Part shown: in pieces, positions 1-10,729 of the stretch | How the letters are laid out: each line of letters starts with the position of its first letter | Position numbering within the stretch: the stretch's first letter is position 1 | The notes under the pieces: model-generated | What the model was told of the DNA's origin: nothing | The model's database searches: none | Seen by the model: the letters and a program-made list of their open reading frames with translations, nothing else | Assembly (NCBI GenBank): GCA_030737835.1 | Contig: CM060857.1 | Span: forward strand, 3,785,279 to 3,849,278 | DNA: 64,000 bases | Reading direction: 5' to 3' | Source of the DNA: Acorus gramineus | Taxonomy: Eukaryota; Streptophyta; Magnoliopsida; Acorales; Acoraceae | Made by a program: the position numbers and the translations under genes

Positions 1-1219
1 ACCTTTATAAAAAAAAAAATTTCCTAACTAAATATATATATTGTTTGATGAAGTATATATTTTGAATTAAAAAAAGTGAATTCATAGTCCATTTGATTAT
101 ATATACATATCATTCTTCAATAAGAACATATAATTTGTTATAAGTGTGTATATATGTCAAATATGCGATAACTTTGGTTGGAAGAACTGTAAACCCTAAT
201 TAACATTATCTGTTTAAACTTCTACATGTAGGTTAAGTATGGATTGAAAGTATAATTTGCATGGGACACGTTATACATGAATGAAAAAGATTGAAAAACT
301 TACCATATAGTTTTGGAATGATTACACACTAATTAAAAAGGGCAATCACAACTATGCATCCAAAATTTATTGATGAAGTAATGGGGAGTGGTGTGACGAT
401 GCTCTCCGGTTAGATGACTCTTCTACCTGCGTCTAGTCAGATGGTCATTTTTCGTTTTTCTCTTTTGTGTTTTACATTTCCGTCTTCCTATTTTCTTTCC
501 CTTTCAGAATTTGTAATTCAATTTTTATGAATGAAATCGGGTAACAAATATCTATCTCAAATTAAATAAATAATAATAATAATAATAAAAAACTAGATAT
601 TTCAACAATTTCAATGGATAATTCCCCTTCAAAATGTGAAGGCCATTGGACGTCTATATTTACAGGGCCCTACGACATTGATAAGACACATGCTTCATAT
701 ATTTCATGTTATATATCCATGACTGGATTTCTAGGTTGGAAATCACTTCTTTTTTTTTGTGTACTTTTTAAACACCAAAATATCAACAATAAATGTGTAT
801 TCACGTAAAACCTATTTATCTAGCTGGGTTAGACTATCACAAAAAAATTGGATTTTGTACTCCCATGTAATGGTTGTATTTAATTTACTTATAAATACAA
901 ACTATCATCTATCGTTAAACAATATATGCAAGACTAGTAAAACAACATTTAGAAACAAGTTTGAACATGAAATTCTATTTTTATAAGAATCATACTTAAT
1001 GCAAATCTATTTCTGACTGCCCCTATTAGTAATTAGTTTATGATGAACGAGAAAAAAAAACCGTTTAAAAAATATGCGCTTAGACGCTTTTTTCAACTCC
1101 GTTTGCAAATGCCTTAAACCATGGTATAAAATCTCATCTAAGAGTATTTATTGTACGATTTCATATATATATGCTGATTATATGGCGACTACAAACGGAT
1201 CTGTAAAATAAACTAAATA
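1..1219. other. AT-rich intergenic sequence
   Basis: AT-rich sequence with short A and T runs and a small ATA/ATAATA microsatellite near 565-590. Short open frames of 60-75 codons are present but have no recognisable composition or motif. I see no gene. Confidence 0.6.
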
Positions 1220-1445
1220 TTTATTGATACAGCGGGTGTCTGTAGGGTTACATCTCAAAACTTGTAGAACGATCAAGAGAATAAAATACCACACAAAAAT
1301 AATACACAGATTTACGTGGTTTGAGAAAATATATATGTCTATATCCTTGGAGGAAGCAAGAAACGATTCACTCTATCAAATAATCAGAGTACAAAAACTT
1401 TCAAACCCTGCTCTCCTCAACACCGCCCCTCTCTAACAGTCACAG
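1220..1445. repeat. LTR-like fragment, unassigned
   Basis: The stretch carries ATTTACGTGGTTTG followed by an oligo-purine run. The same arrangement (TTTACGTGGTTCG) occurs inside the solo LTR at 61728-62064. This motif is common in LTR-type repeats of many plants. No terminal TG/CA pair or target duplication was found, so the boundaries are rough and the family is undetermined. Confidence 0.3.
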
Positions 1446-2305
1446 AGAAAAAAAAAAAAAAGCCTAAAACGATTGTCTCTCATAGAAATAAAATCTCAGA
1501 ATTAACACTATAAAAAAATTCAGGTGGAAGATTAGCTACACTTGAACCCGTGGGAAATTGGTACATGACCTATTCTCTCAGGTCGGTAACAAGCCTTTCA
1601 TGCTCGAATACAAGATGTCTCACAACAACAGTATCAACGTCGAAAAATAAAAATAAAAATAAAAATAAAAACAATTAATATATGTTAAGATCGAATGTGC
1701 TCTAAAGTGTGCATGGCCTCCACCATGGGAGGGGCACGAGGATTTCTTCCAAAGCCTGATCTGTCTTGAACAGCTATGGCCAAACACAGGGACCCTCCTC
1801 GAGATTCACGTCCATCTGGAAAATGAATGGTCTGCGATCGAAGGGAGCAAGAAAGAACGACAGCCAATCTGTCATGGGACCCGGCTTGTCTTGGCCGACA
1901 GTTTGTTATATACGGACAGTGGTCCTTATTCCAATATCATACAGGACCAGGACCACCAAACCAAAGGCCAGAGATTGTTCTACCCCTTACTTACTTACGA
2001 GAGATGGGATCCCGTCAGTGTTAGATTAAATCACTGCGTGCGTGTCAGTTCCTGATCAAGGATTGACACGTGTCCCATCACATGATAAATTTTAAAAATT
2101 TCGAGAAGATTTGGGACATATGTCAGCCCTTGAATGAAGATTGACGTGAACAGGTAGATGAAGCACTGACTGAACCCAATCTCTGGAGGCTGGTTTGACA
2201 AAGGAATAAGTGGTGAGATAATGAATAATTGTAGGAGGATGATAAGTTATCTCGTTTGGTATATGAAAAATAATAATAATTGGGATAAAAAGCAGATAGA
2301 GCTGC
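1446..2305. other. Intergenic sequence with a palindromic G-box
   Basis: Mixed-composition sequence without a gene. At 2065-2074 it contains GACACGTGTC, a perfect palindromic G-box/ABRE core. A few words after it (TCATCACATGATAAAT) recur in intron 3 of the alpha-glucosidase gene near 53890, so the segment may be a dispersed repeat rather than a promoter. Confidence 0.35.
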
Positions 2306-2309
2306 AACT

Positions 2310-2750
2310 TGAGTCGGGTTGAACCTGAATTTTACATGGGTTGGGTTGACCAAATAGGGTTCGGGTTGGCCAATTCGGGTTGACTCATAAATCGGGTTGG
2401 GTTCGAGTTGGCCTCACTCACAACCCGACCCAACCCAAACCCGTAAACTAATAGTTAAAAAAAAAATCATGGCCGTTCATTCTGTAGCTTACAACATGGG
2501 TAGTCCAAATTTTAGGTAAACCTAGCTAATCTTACGAGTTGGGTCAGGTTGATTTATTTAATTTTCACGTCATGTTAGAAATTTGGGTTGGGACGAGTTG
2601 ATCCAATTTGGGTTGGGTCAGGTTGGTTTATTAAATTACGGGTCGGGTTCGGGTTGGTCCAATTTGGGTTGAAAATGGGGTTGGGTCGGGTTAGGGTTGA
2701 GTAGTTTGAAATTCGGGTTGGGGTCAATCCAAACCCAACCCGCCCTAGTT
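2310..2750. repeat. Degenerate GGGTTG/GGGTCGGGTT minisatellite
   Basis: About 440 bases are dominated by variants of GGGTTGGGTCGGGTT and its complement (the complement near 2405-2445 and 2725-2745). Strand bias switches inside the block, so parts could fold back on each other. Translation gives only PNP/NPTQ-type repeats, so it is not coding. Such arrays are common in plant intergenic DNA. Confidence 0.7.
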
Positions 2751-3630
2751 GTAGTCATAAAAGCAGACATTTGTTCCAATTTTGAAATGAAAATTAAGAT
2801 TTTTTTGTTCCACGTAAACATTTATCCTCATTTTTTTTATTCTAATTTTAACAAATGTCAATAAAGACAAAAATTGATGGACCTTTTATAATATAAAATT
2901 AGGACAACTTATCCTCAAAACCTCAACATCTTGTCAAACTAGATCCAGGGGAACACATGATCATTCACATACATTAATTTCTTGCAATCATTTTTATGGT
3001 TTCTAGGTTTGGAAACATCATTTGAGTGATTTTATTATTACAAGAATAAAAAATTATTCCACTGTGTTTTCAAATAATATGGTTAATTAGAAACGACTTG
3101 TTAAATTTTTTCAATTATGAATGTTCTTTTAAAAATGTAATGAAAATGTAATGATTTCAAAGAATTAACTTTTTAAAAGCGCGAAAAATATATATGATTC
3201 TGATAATATTTATAACATGTTTCCAAATATCACCTAAAAGTTTGAGTCACATTTCGAAAGGGGCCGAAAGGGGTGTTGGATTATCATGTTAATGTGGTTC
3301 TAAGCTTCTCAAATTTTTGATATGTTAATACAAACCAGGCGAAACAGGTTTTGATGAGAACACGAGGAGATATTTTTTAGATGAACAATGTTATACACAA
3401 TTTAATTTAAAGTCTAATTTACAATCTCCATGTGTTTTTTAATTTAAAAAAAAAAAATTCATCCATCATAATATATATATTTTTATAAAATTAAAATCAA
3501 TAATGTTTCATTTTAATGAATTAAATGTAGTTATTTTCAGGAAAAAAAACAATAAATCATACATTTCTACTTTAGAAAATGGATAGCTATAAAATTGTAC
3601 AAAAAATTGACTAGTATGAAAACTTATATA
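2751..3630. other. AT-rich intergenic sequence
   Basis: Very AT-rich, with no gene, RNA motif or complete repeat that I can recognise. Confidence 0.5.
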
Positions 3631-3639
3631 TTTTTAAAT

Positions 3640-4380
3640 GGGAAAATACCCAAAAATATCTTTTAAAGTTAGAAATACCAAAATCAACCACTTTTTAAAA
3701 TTATACCTAAAAAAGTATTGTTTCACCATTTTAGAAAGTACAATGACTTGACTATCCCTATGTTATCTACTATTTAAACATCATCACATATATTTAATTA
3801 TTTAACACCACAATTAAAAAATATTAATAAATAACAAAATTTTTCTTTAATTTGTTCACGAAGTTTATTATTACTTTTTGTATATCTAAATACACAATTA
3901 AGATTTAAATTGTAAAAGATTGAAAATTTTTGTAATGCAATATTTTTTTAGATATTCTAAAGTTTCTAAAGTCTTTTGTGGGGCTTCTATATGTTTTATA
4001 TTATACAAAAATATCCTTATGCAAGACAGTTATAAAACATAAATAACAAAAAATTGAAAAAAACTTTCAAAAGATTGAAAAAAAACCAAAAAAATTTATG
4101 AATGACAATGTTAACATTTTTGATAGCATAGTTAAAAAATTTAATAACATGTAAAATCATTTGCAAATAAAAATCATTTCTTATATTAATATTATTTTTC
4201 AATTAGATAATGGTAATGAATATTTTTAAATATGATTAGAGAGAGTTTAAAAATTACATAAGGGTTTTTGTTAGTCTTTTTATTTTTTAAAATTGTGAAA
4301 TGAAACTTTTTTTTTTATAATTTTAAAAAATAGCTGATATAGGTATTTTTAGCTTTAATTTTTTTTTTGGGTATTTTCCC
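3640..4380. mobile_element. MULE-type non-autonomous element (family A, copy 1)
   Basis: A 741-bp element starts GGGAAAATACCCAAAAA and ends with the imperfect complement TTTGGGTATTTTCCC. The two arms pair over more than 100 bases. It is flanked by a perfect 9-bp direct repeat TTTTTAAAT (3631-3639 and 4381-4389). Long inverted repeats and a 9-bp target duplication are the hallmark of Mutator-like elements. No transposase is present, so it must have been moved in trans. Confidence 0.8.
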
Positions 4381-4494
4381 TTTTTAAATATATTGGTCTT
4401 TGTCTAATGGTTATATAAGTGTTTAATTAATTCATTAATTTGAACATCATTATTGCATGATCCCCGTTAACTTTAATTTATAGTTCATATTTTT

Positions 4495-5257
4495 GGGAAA
4501 ATGACCAAAAAATCTCCTAAGAGTTTGAAATACCCAAATCAGCCATTTTTAGAAATTATACAAAAAAAATCTCATTTCACAGTTTTAGAAACACAAAAGA
4601 CTAATCTGCCCTTATGTAATTAAATCTTTAATATCTCTCTTTATTCCACACTAAGTCTATTTTTCCTACAAAACAACAGTTTCTCTATACATGATGAAAA
4701 TCAATCATCTTAGAGGTTTTGTTATTATATATTATATTTTGTGTTTCTTATATATATCTTACATGATATTGTTTATCATTTTTCACTGTGTATAATCATA
4801 ATTTTAATTTAAATTGTGTTGTGCCCCAATGCAGTAGATGATATTTTAGTATTTTAAATCTTTATTCACATTTTTTATTTTTTTGCTATTTACATATTTT
4901 TATGATATCATTAGTACATATCCATTTTTTTAAAAAAAATCAACATTTAATAGAATTCATCATCAAACACTCAAATTATATTGGTACATATTTCACAAAA
5001 TCCACCTTATTACAAAGAATATACAATAAAAAAAATTGATCTACATGAAAATGTGTTAAATATATTAATAAAATTAAGAGGGTGAAATATTTTAACAAAG
5101 TTAAGAGATATGGAATGTATTAAGGATGTAATTGCATAAGGGTAGATTAGTCTTTTGTGTTTCCAAAATTGTAAAATGAGATTTTTTAGGTATAATTTTA
5201 AAAAGTGACTAATTTGGGTATTTCTAACTTTTGATAGACTTTTTTAGTCATTTTCCC
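4495..5257. mobile_element. MULE-type non-autonomous element (family A, copy 2)
   Basis: A 763-bp element with the same arm sequence as its neighbour at 3640-4380 (GGGAAAATGACCAAAAAA at the start, AGTCATTTTCCC at the end). The arms pair over roughly 150 bases. The flanks are CATATTTTT (4486-4494) and TATATTTTT (5258-5266), a 9-bp duplication with one mismatch. Two related copies therefore lie only 114 bases apart. No coding capacity. Confidence 0.75.
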
Positions 5258-5266
5258 TATATTTTT

Positions 5267-5850
5267 TATGAAAAGAATCAAAATTGATTTAATTAGATTG
5301 ATAGAGGCGATATAAAAAATAACTGTGTAGTTTTAGCCTTTATATGATCTTGCTTTATGCAAATGACACCACATAACCATTAACTTCTTAAAGAGCTTTA
5401 AAAGGTTATTATTATTATATAGATTTAAAAAATAATAATAATAAGGGGTCTCTCGGATATCACAAAAAAAAATCAAAACAAAAACGATTGAAAATGATTA
5501 CTCTAGAAAATAATGAAAATTATATTATTTATTCATTAAATAAGCAAAAATAAACCATTATATTTAAAAACTGATAATTAGTTCAATTAATAATTATCTT
5601 ACAATTAATTTATTTATTGTAGTTTCAATAAGTTCAACGTACAGCATATATATTTTTAAATAAATTAATTGACGAGAACTCAAATATTATTTAATGATTT
5701 ATATATGAAGCACTTTCAAATTCAAAAGCTCATATCAATCAATCAAATGCATAAAAAATTTAGGCATTTCAAATGATTTACAACTACTTGGATGTGTGAA
5801 AAGAGTACCATGCGACACAAGAAATAACAATGATTATTAGAATTAAAAAA
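5267..5850. other. AT-rich intergenic sequence
   Basis: AT-rich, with a TTATTATTA/AATAATAAT-type inverted microsatellite near 5407-5441. No gene or recognisable element. Confidence 0.5.
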
Positions 5851-6316
5851 AGGATAAAAACATTTACACCCCCACAAATATGATTAATTCTATATAAGCC
5901 TTTTTCAAAGATGGGGCTGACATACAAATCTTTTAAAATTTACAAAAACCCAATACATTCTTGTCTTCAACAAACTTTAATCCTGACCCAACCTATCATA
6001 GTTAAACATAACTCATACAATGAAATGACTAAATTATCCCTAATTTTTCTATTCTTCAAAACATTACTCAGGTAAAATATGATGAAATATGAAATACTAC
6101 AAGGGTAAATTGGTCTTTTACAAGGACTAATATGTCATTATAATTGTTTATAGGGACTATAATATTCACATAATTACATGTTAATGGAATATTATAAGAA
6201 TATTCCATCAAATTTGGATGAAAATTTAATCTAGGGATGTTAATTAGATTTTTGTGAGTTTCTAAGGATCTATACATCTATCCCAACTTTAACAAGGACT
6301 TATATGCCTTTAACCC
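5851..6316. mobile_element. MULE-type non-autonomous element (family B, copy 1)
   Basis: A 466-bp inverted-repeat element. Its right arm (TTATATGCCTTTAACCC) is the complement of the family-B start GGGTTAAAGACATATAAGTCC seen at 19986; the left arm AGGATAAAAACAT is more diverged. The 9-bp flanks ATTAAAAAA (5842-5850) and TTTAGAAAA (6317-6325) match at 7 of 9, as expected of an older insertion. No protein coding. Confidence 0.65.
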
Positions 6317-6325
6317 TTTAGAAAA

Positions 6326-7500
6326 ATATGAAATGGGCTAATGAAGGAAATTCAAATTAAATGTTAGAAACTATCACCTAAAGTAAATTAATTTTATTGA
6401 AATTTAAATACATATAATAACATTTAAACGGAAACTAAATCAGACGAGGCCGGATGAACAAATGAACAATATATAAATTGATGGAGATTAAATTTATATA
6501 TAATTTATTGAATGTCACGAATTCTTATGTAGAAAGGTTGGAATGGATGTATGGATATATAGGCATGTAAATCTAAACCTAATCTCATACATTAATATGC
6601 AAATCAATTCTCTAGAACTAGCCAATTTTATAAGTAAATCTATGGCAACAAATCTTGAAATCCAATCCTTGTAGAGATGGTTAGAATTGGATGCATGTAT
6701 TTAATTTTTTTCCATATCAGTGGTTAATGATGGGAATCCTCATCGGTATATGTTTTGATGGATAACATATATTTGTCAAAAAATATTTTTGAGATTTTCA
6801 TTATATTCTAATATGTATGTATTAATATGATATTTTTTTATTTCTAAGCACGTAAATCTAAACCTAATTGCATACATTAATATGCTATTTAATTTTCTAG
6901 ACCTAGTATGGCAACAAATCTTGAAAGTCACAAATCTCGTGGAGGCGTTTGGAATGAATGTATGGACATAGATTAATACATTAATATGTTTGATTTTTTT
7001 CATGGTAAAGATTTTTTTTTATTTTTCGTAATTAAATATTCTTATATCAACAAGAGTATGAGTAAATAAAGACCTAAGTGAAAAGAAAAGTTTTTCATGT
7101 GAGTATGCACATATTTATGTTAATATGTATACTATGTTATTCTAACTCCCAAGATCTAGCGAATTGAAAAGAAATTACAATTTTAAAAATGAAAGGAAAG
7201 CAACTAGACATACATGTCATGTACACACACACACACAAGTGCAAGTACAAAAATGCAAACCCTAGAGCACCAGTGTAGAGGACACATGCCTTTTACCCCT
7301 TCCCACATGGGGGTGGGAAAAAGGGAAGAAAAGCTTAGGGTTTCCCTCTTCATTTCTTATTGTCCTCTTTTGTTGGAAAAACAAAATATATGAAAAAAAA
7401 TATATCACTGAAACAGAATCATGAATTCTTCCAAGCACTCTCAGACAAATCCACTTCAGAAGAGAAAAGCAAACGTCTTTAGAGGTTCTCTCTCTTCATG
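6326..7500. other. AT-rich intergenic sequence upstream of MIR160
   Basis: Contains two imperfect copies of a roughly 120-base segment (near 6565-6700 and 6845-6980, both with 'ctaaacctaat..catacattaatatgc' wording) and a short (CA)n run near 7225. No gene seen. The last few hundred bases probably include the MIR160 promoter. Confidence 0.45.
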
Positions 7501-7522
7501 TAGTGATGGAACACCAAAATGA

Positions 7523-7530
7523 TATAAAAG
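7523..7530 (+). promoter_or_regulatory. Candidate TATA box of the MIR160 primary transcript
   Basis: TATAAAAG lies about 350 bases upstream of the mature miR160 sequence. Transcription would start near 7555, consistent with a Pol II pri-miRNA. This rests on position and sequence only; no other core element was checked. Confidence 0.4.
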
Positions 7531-7864
7531 AGAGTGCAACCCTCCAACCCTAAAGACTTCCCATGGTTGAATTTGCCCTAGTGTAGTAGTAGAGGTGGGT
7601 GTGTAAATATTTCTTTTGATCTTCTTGTGACTGGTATCTTTGAAATATGTATATTTTAATGGGTTGTCTTTGGGTGGATGTGGTGGGATTTTTTTATTGC
7701 CAAAATAGCAAGGAAATCCTCTTTAAAAGACCTATACATTCTCTACCATCCTCTCTCACTCTGGCCTCTCTCTCTCTCTCTCTCTCTCACTCTCTTAGGG
7801 TTTTCTGGTTTTCATTGGAAGAGTTGTTGAAGGGTTGTGTTGAGAAGACAAAAAGGAACACAAG

Positions 7865-7980
7865 AGGTGAAATGGGTTGTGCCTGGCTCCCTGTATGCCA
7901 CACGTAGAGTCCCATCTGTTGAGATTGGCTACTATGGGTGGCGTGCGAGGAGCCAAGCATACCTTCTCTCTTTCACTCTC
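7865..7980 (+). ncRNA. MIR160: MIR160 precursor hairpin
   Basis: The 21 bases at 7880-7900 are identical to the conserved plant miR160 (starts TGCCTGGCTC, ends TGTATGCCA). The 21 bases at 7941-7961 (starts GCGTGCGAGG, ends CCAAGCATA) are the typical miR160 star strand and pair with it with 2-nt 3' overhangs and a few mismatches or G-U pairs. The 40-base loop side contains a further CCCAT/ATGGG stem. In all studied land plants miR160 directs cleavage of mRNAs of the auxin response factors ARF10, ARF16 and ARF17. The hairpin sits between CT-rich tracts of the presumed primary transcript. It could be any member of the small MIR160 family. Confidence 0.95.
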
Positions 7981-8004
7981 ACTCTCTCTCTCTCTCTCAT
8001 GTGA

Positions 8005-8288
8005 TTTTGATTTTGATTTCTTAAGATGTGCTGATCATGTATATTTGATTTTATATATTGTTGTTGATATGTTTTTCTTGTTTTGATGTTTAGGCTTCTG
8101 CATAAGATAAGAGCTTTCACAGTGGATGCCATGATCTCTCTCTCTCTCATTATCTCTCTCTGATATATACGATTTTGAGATTTCTTATTGAGTTCTTAAA
8201 TGCGGTGATTATACGGTTGATGATATGTTTTTCTAGTTTTGATGTTTTGGCTTCTGCATATGATAAGAGATTTCACAGTGGATGCCAT

Positions 8289-8330
<42 letters not shown>

Positions 8331-8470
8331 ATATGATTTTGATTTCTTAAATGTGGTGACTATGTATACCTGATTTTCAGTTTGATATATTTTTCTTGTT
8401 TGATATTTTGGGTTTTCTGCATATGATAGGAGCTTTCATAGTGGATGACATGAGTCTTCTGCCAATGAGA
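8005..8470 (+). repeat. Three diverged tandem copies of a ~160-bp unit
   Basis: A unit containing TGATATGTTTTTCTTG, GGCTTCTGCATA, GATAAGAG and TTTCACAGTGGATGCCATGA, then a (CT)n tract, occurs three times. The anchor GTGGATG lies at 8122, 8278 and 8441 (spacing 156 and 163). The copies differ by scattered substitutions, so the array is old. It begins about 50 bases after the miR160 hairpin and probably lies in the primary transcript. Confidence 0.7.
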
Positions 8471-8770
8471 AGGTTCTCTCTCTCCTCCCTTTCTCTCACT
8501 AACCCAGACAAACACAGCTTTATGGAGGATAGCTAGTTTAGAACTGCTAGTTGTTGGGACTTGGGATTTGGTTTTGAAAAACCATGGTATATGGTAAGAC
8601 CCAGTGGTAACCCTAATATCTGTGAAACTGCATTCCTTCAACCCTTGTGTGCAACAAGGCCTCTCTCTCAGCTAGCTCTCTCTCTCTTTCTTTATCTCTC
8701 TCTATTTCCCTCTCTCTCTACAGATCTAGGGTTTGTTAGACTAAAATATAATCAAGTAAATTGTATATAA

Positions 8771-9343
8771 CTTGTGTGAGCCGTAGACCGTAGTAAAGAG
8801 TACAACTAAAGAGACTTTCTTCACTATGATCTAGTTGAGATATTTTGAGTTGATTTTAAAGAACACCTAATTAATGAAGGTGTCAGTCACCCGCATCTCA
8901 ATGCTTTCAGATCTCTGTGGAAGAATTTGTTTTAGACCTTTTTTTTTTCTCTTATATATGAACCTAACAGTTTTTTTTTTCTTTCAATCTTTGTTTCATC
9001 AATTCTTTCGTTTGATGATCAGAGAACTGCAGAATCATTTTGAAATAGAGATGTCATAGTTTTGTTTTCAATTGAACTTTCGTTTCTCATCTTTTCTTGT
9101 TTAATTAATTAATATGCCTTATTATAAGATATGATGATCAACCCAACCAATGATCTTTTGATGGATTATTGATCTTCCAGATTTTTTTAAAATGATTCAA
9201 TTTTAATTTTACATATTCTCTGCACATTTTCATTAAGTTTGTGTAAATATATTGCCCTATGTACAGGTGTAGTTTCCATTAGGCACAAAATATTGTCATA
9301 TTTTTTTATAATATAATCTTTCACAATCTATTATCTTCTAGTT
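8771..9343. other. Intergenic sequence
   Basis: No gene or repeat structure recognised. The first part may be the 3' end of the MIR160 primary transcript. Confidence 0.4.
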
Positions 9344-9407
9344 GATACTTGATCGTCAGATTTTTTTTTTTTTTTTTTTCGGTAAGGGATACTTGATCGT
9401 CAGATTT
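9344..9407 (-). mobile_element. Nearly empty retroposon: poly(T) between target duplications
   Basis: The sequence GATACTTGATCGTCAGA followed by Ts occurs at 9344 and again at 9388. Between the copies lie only about 17-19 Ts and CGGTAAGG. A direct repeat of 17-20 bases next to a homopolymer tail is the signature of LINE-driven target-primed reverse transcription, here with an extremely 5'-truncated insert on the - strand. Confidence 0.6.
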
Positions 9408-10720
9408 AAATTTTAAACTTTGTCTAACACCAAACCTTGGCAGGCAAACTATTATCGTATGTTATGATAGAAAGACAACTCTTTCATTTAATTCAAAGTT
9501 TTATCATTTATTTGCTTTCCACAACTTGCACACACAATCAATTCTCCCACTCAATCACCCATGTACATATTCAAACTCAAATCTCTTATGATTTATTTCC
9601 AAAAGCATTACCATGTATACTCAATTCATATTTTGCTTCTCCAACAAGCTTACCCTATTGGGACTTTAAATAATTACACAAAAGTAATACAGAAAAGGGA
9701 TGATCTTATGTTTTAGTTGTTATTGTTTTATTTAGATACATTATCCTATGTGTTTTCAGTTGGATGAACTTATGTTTTTTTTTTTTTTGATGAATATAGA
9801 AGAAGAAACTAGAATGCGTCACACGTGTATCTTGTATAATCTCACATAAGACAAATTTGATGTTGAACATATATGTTCATGTAAATGCAAGAAAGTCACA
9901 TCATTCATATTGTCAATCATTTTTAACCCTCACATAATTAAAATTAGTCATTACATCTTTATTGTAAACCATTATTAACCCACGCATGATTAAAATTAGT
10001 GATGGATATCAATAGATTATTACACTATAAAAAATTCTTCTCTAAATAAATAACTCAATTAAATCTCATATTTTTCAGGGTTTCACCCTCTCCATACATG
10101 TTTTATTGTGTATAAAACCCCAATGATAATAAAATGATGAGCCGGGAAATGAAATATGAGAGTAAATGTTTAAATAAAAAAAATAAAAATGGACTCAAGA
10201 ACAAAATAGTTACTTAAAAGAATTTTGATATCTTTTGTGTTTTTTAAGAACTTTTACATTCTTGTTTTATTTCACACGGAAGAAATATTACAAGAATATA
10301 TCCTTGAAAAGAAGGAAAAAATTTTATTCGAATATAAGTGAACTAGCTTACAATCTAAAGGTCATATGCTCATGGATGTCAGAAACTAAAGTTTACAAGA
10401 ACTTGGGAAACTATGCTTATATTGATTCGGATGTTAATACTAGGATTTCTTGTATAAAAATAATGTTAGGACCACATAAAACTTGCACATGATTTAATTT
10501 TTATAAAAAAATATAAAATTTTATCTAATTAGATATATATTTTTTTATAAAAAAGTGTATATCCCTTCCAACTTTAATTAAATAAATCTATTTTTAATAA
10601 ATAAAAAAATTAAGGGTATATATATTATTACCTAAAAATGAATATAATTTGTTGGATGATTATAGAGATATATAAATTGTTTATGCAACTGTTCGCCCAA
10701 ACATGCTTCTAAAATAATAT
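9408..10720. other. Intergenic sequence
   Basis: AT-rich, with no convincing gene. A ~40-base direct repeat ('aaccc.cacataattaaaattagt') occurs near 9927 and 9977. Nothing else recognised. Confidence 0.45.
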
Positions 10721-10729
10721 ATGAGAAAA

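Larger units (their letters stand above)
7758..8740 (+). repeat. CT microsatellites in the MIR160 transcript region
   Basis: Several (CT)n tracts lie around the hairpin: near 7767-7795, 7979-8000, 8133-8160, 8291-8327 and 8655-8725. Pyrimidine tracts like these are common in plant 5' leaders and could mark transcribed sequence. They also make short Ser/Leu-rich open frames that are not genes. Confidence 0.7.

Noticed and set aside
1685-2029. Overlapping open frames of 60-87 codons on both strands
   Set aside because: No family motif, no splice-site support and no codon bias apparent.
2065-2130. Stress-responsive promoter based on the palindromic G-box
   Set aside because: No gene starts downstream, and the surrounding words recur in the alpha-glucosidase intron, which fits a dispersed repeat better.
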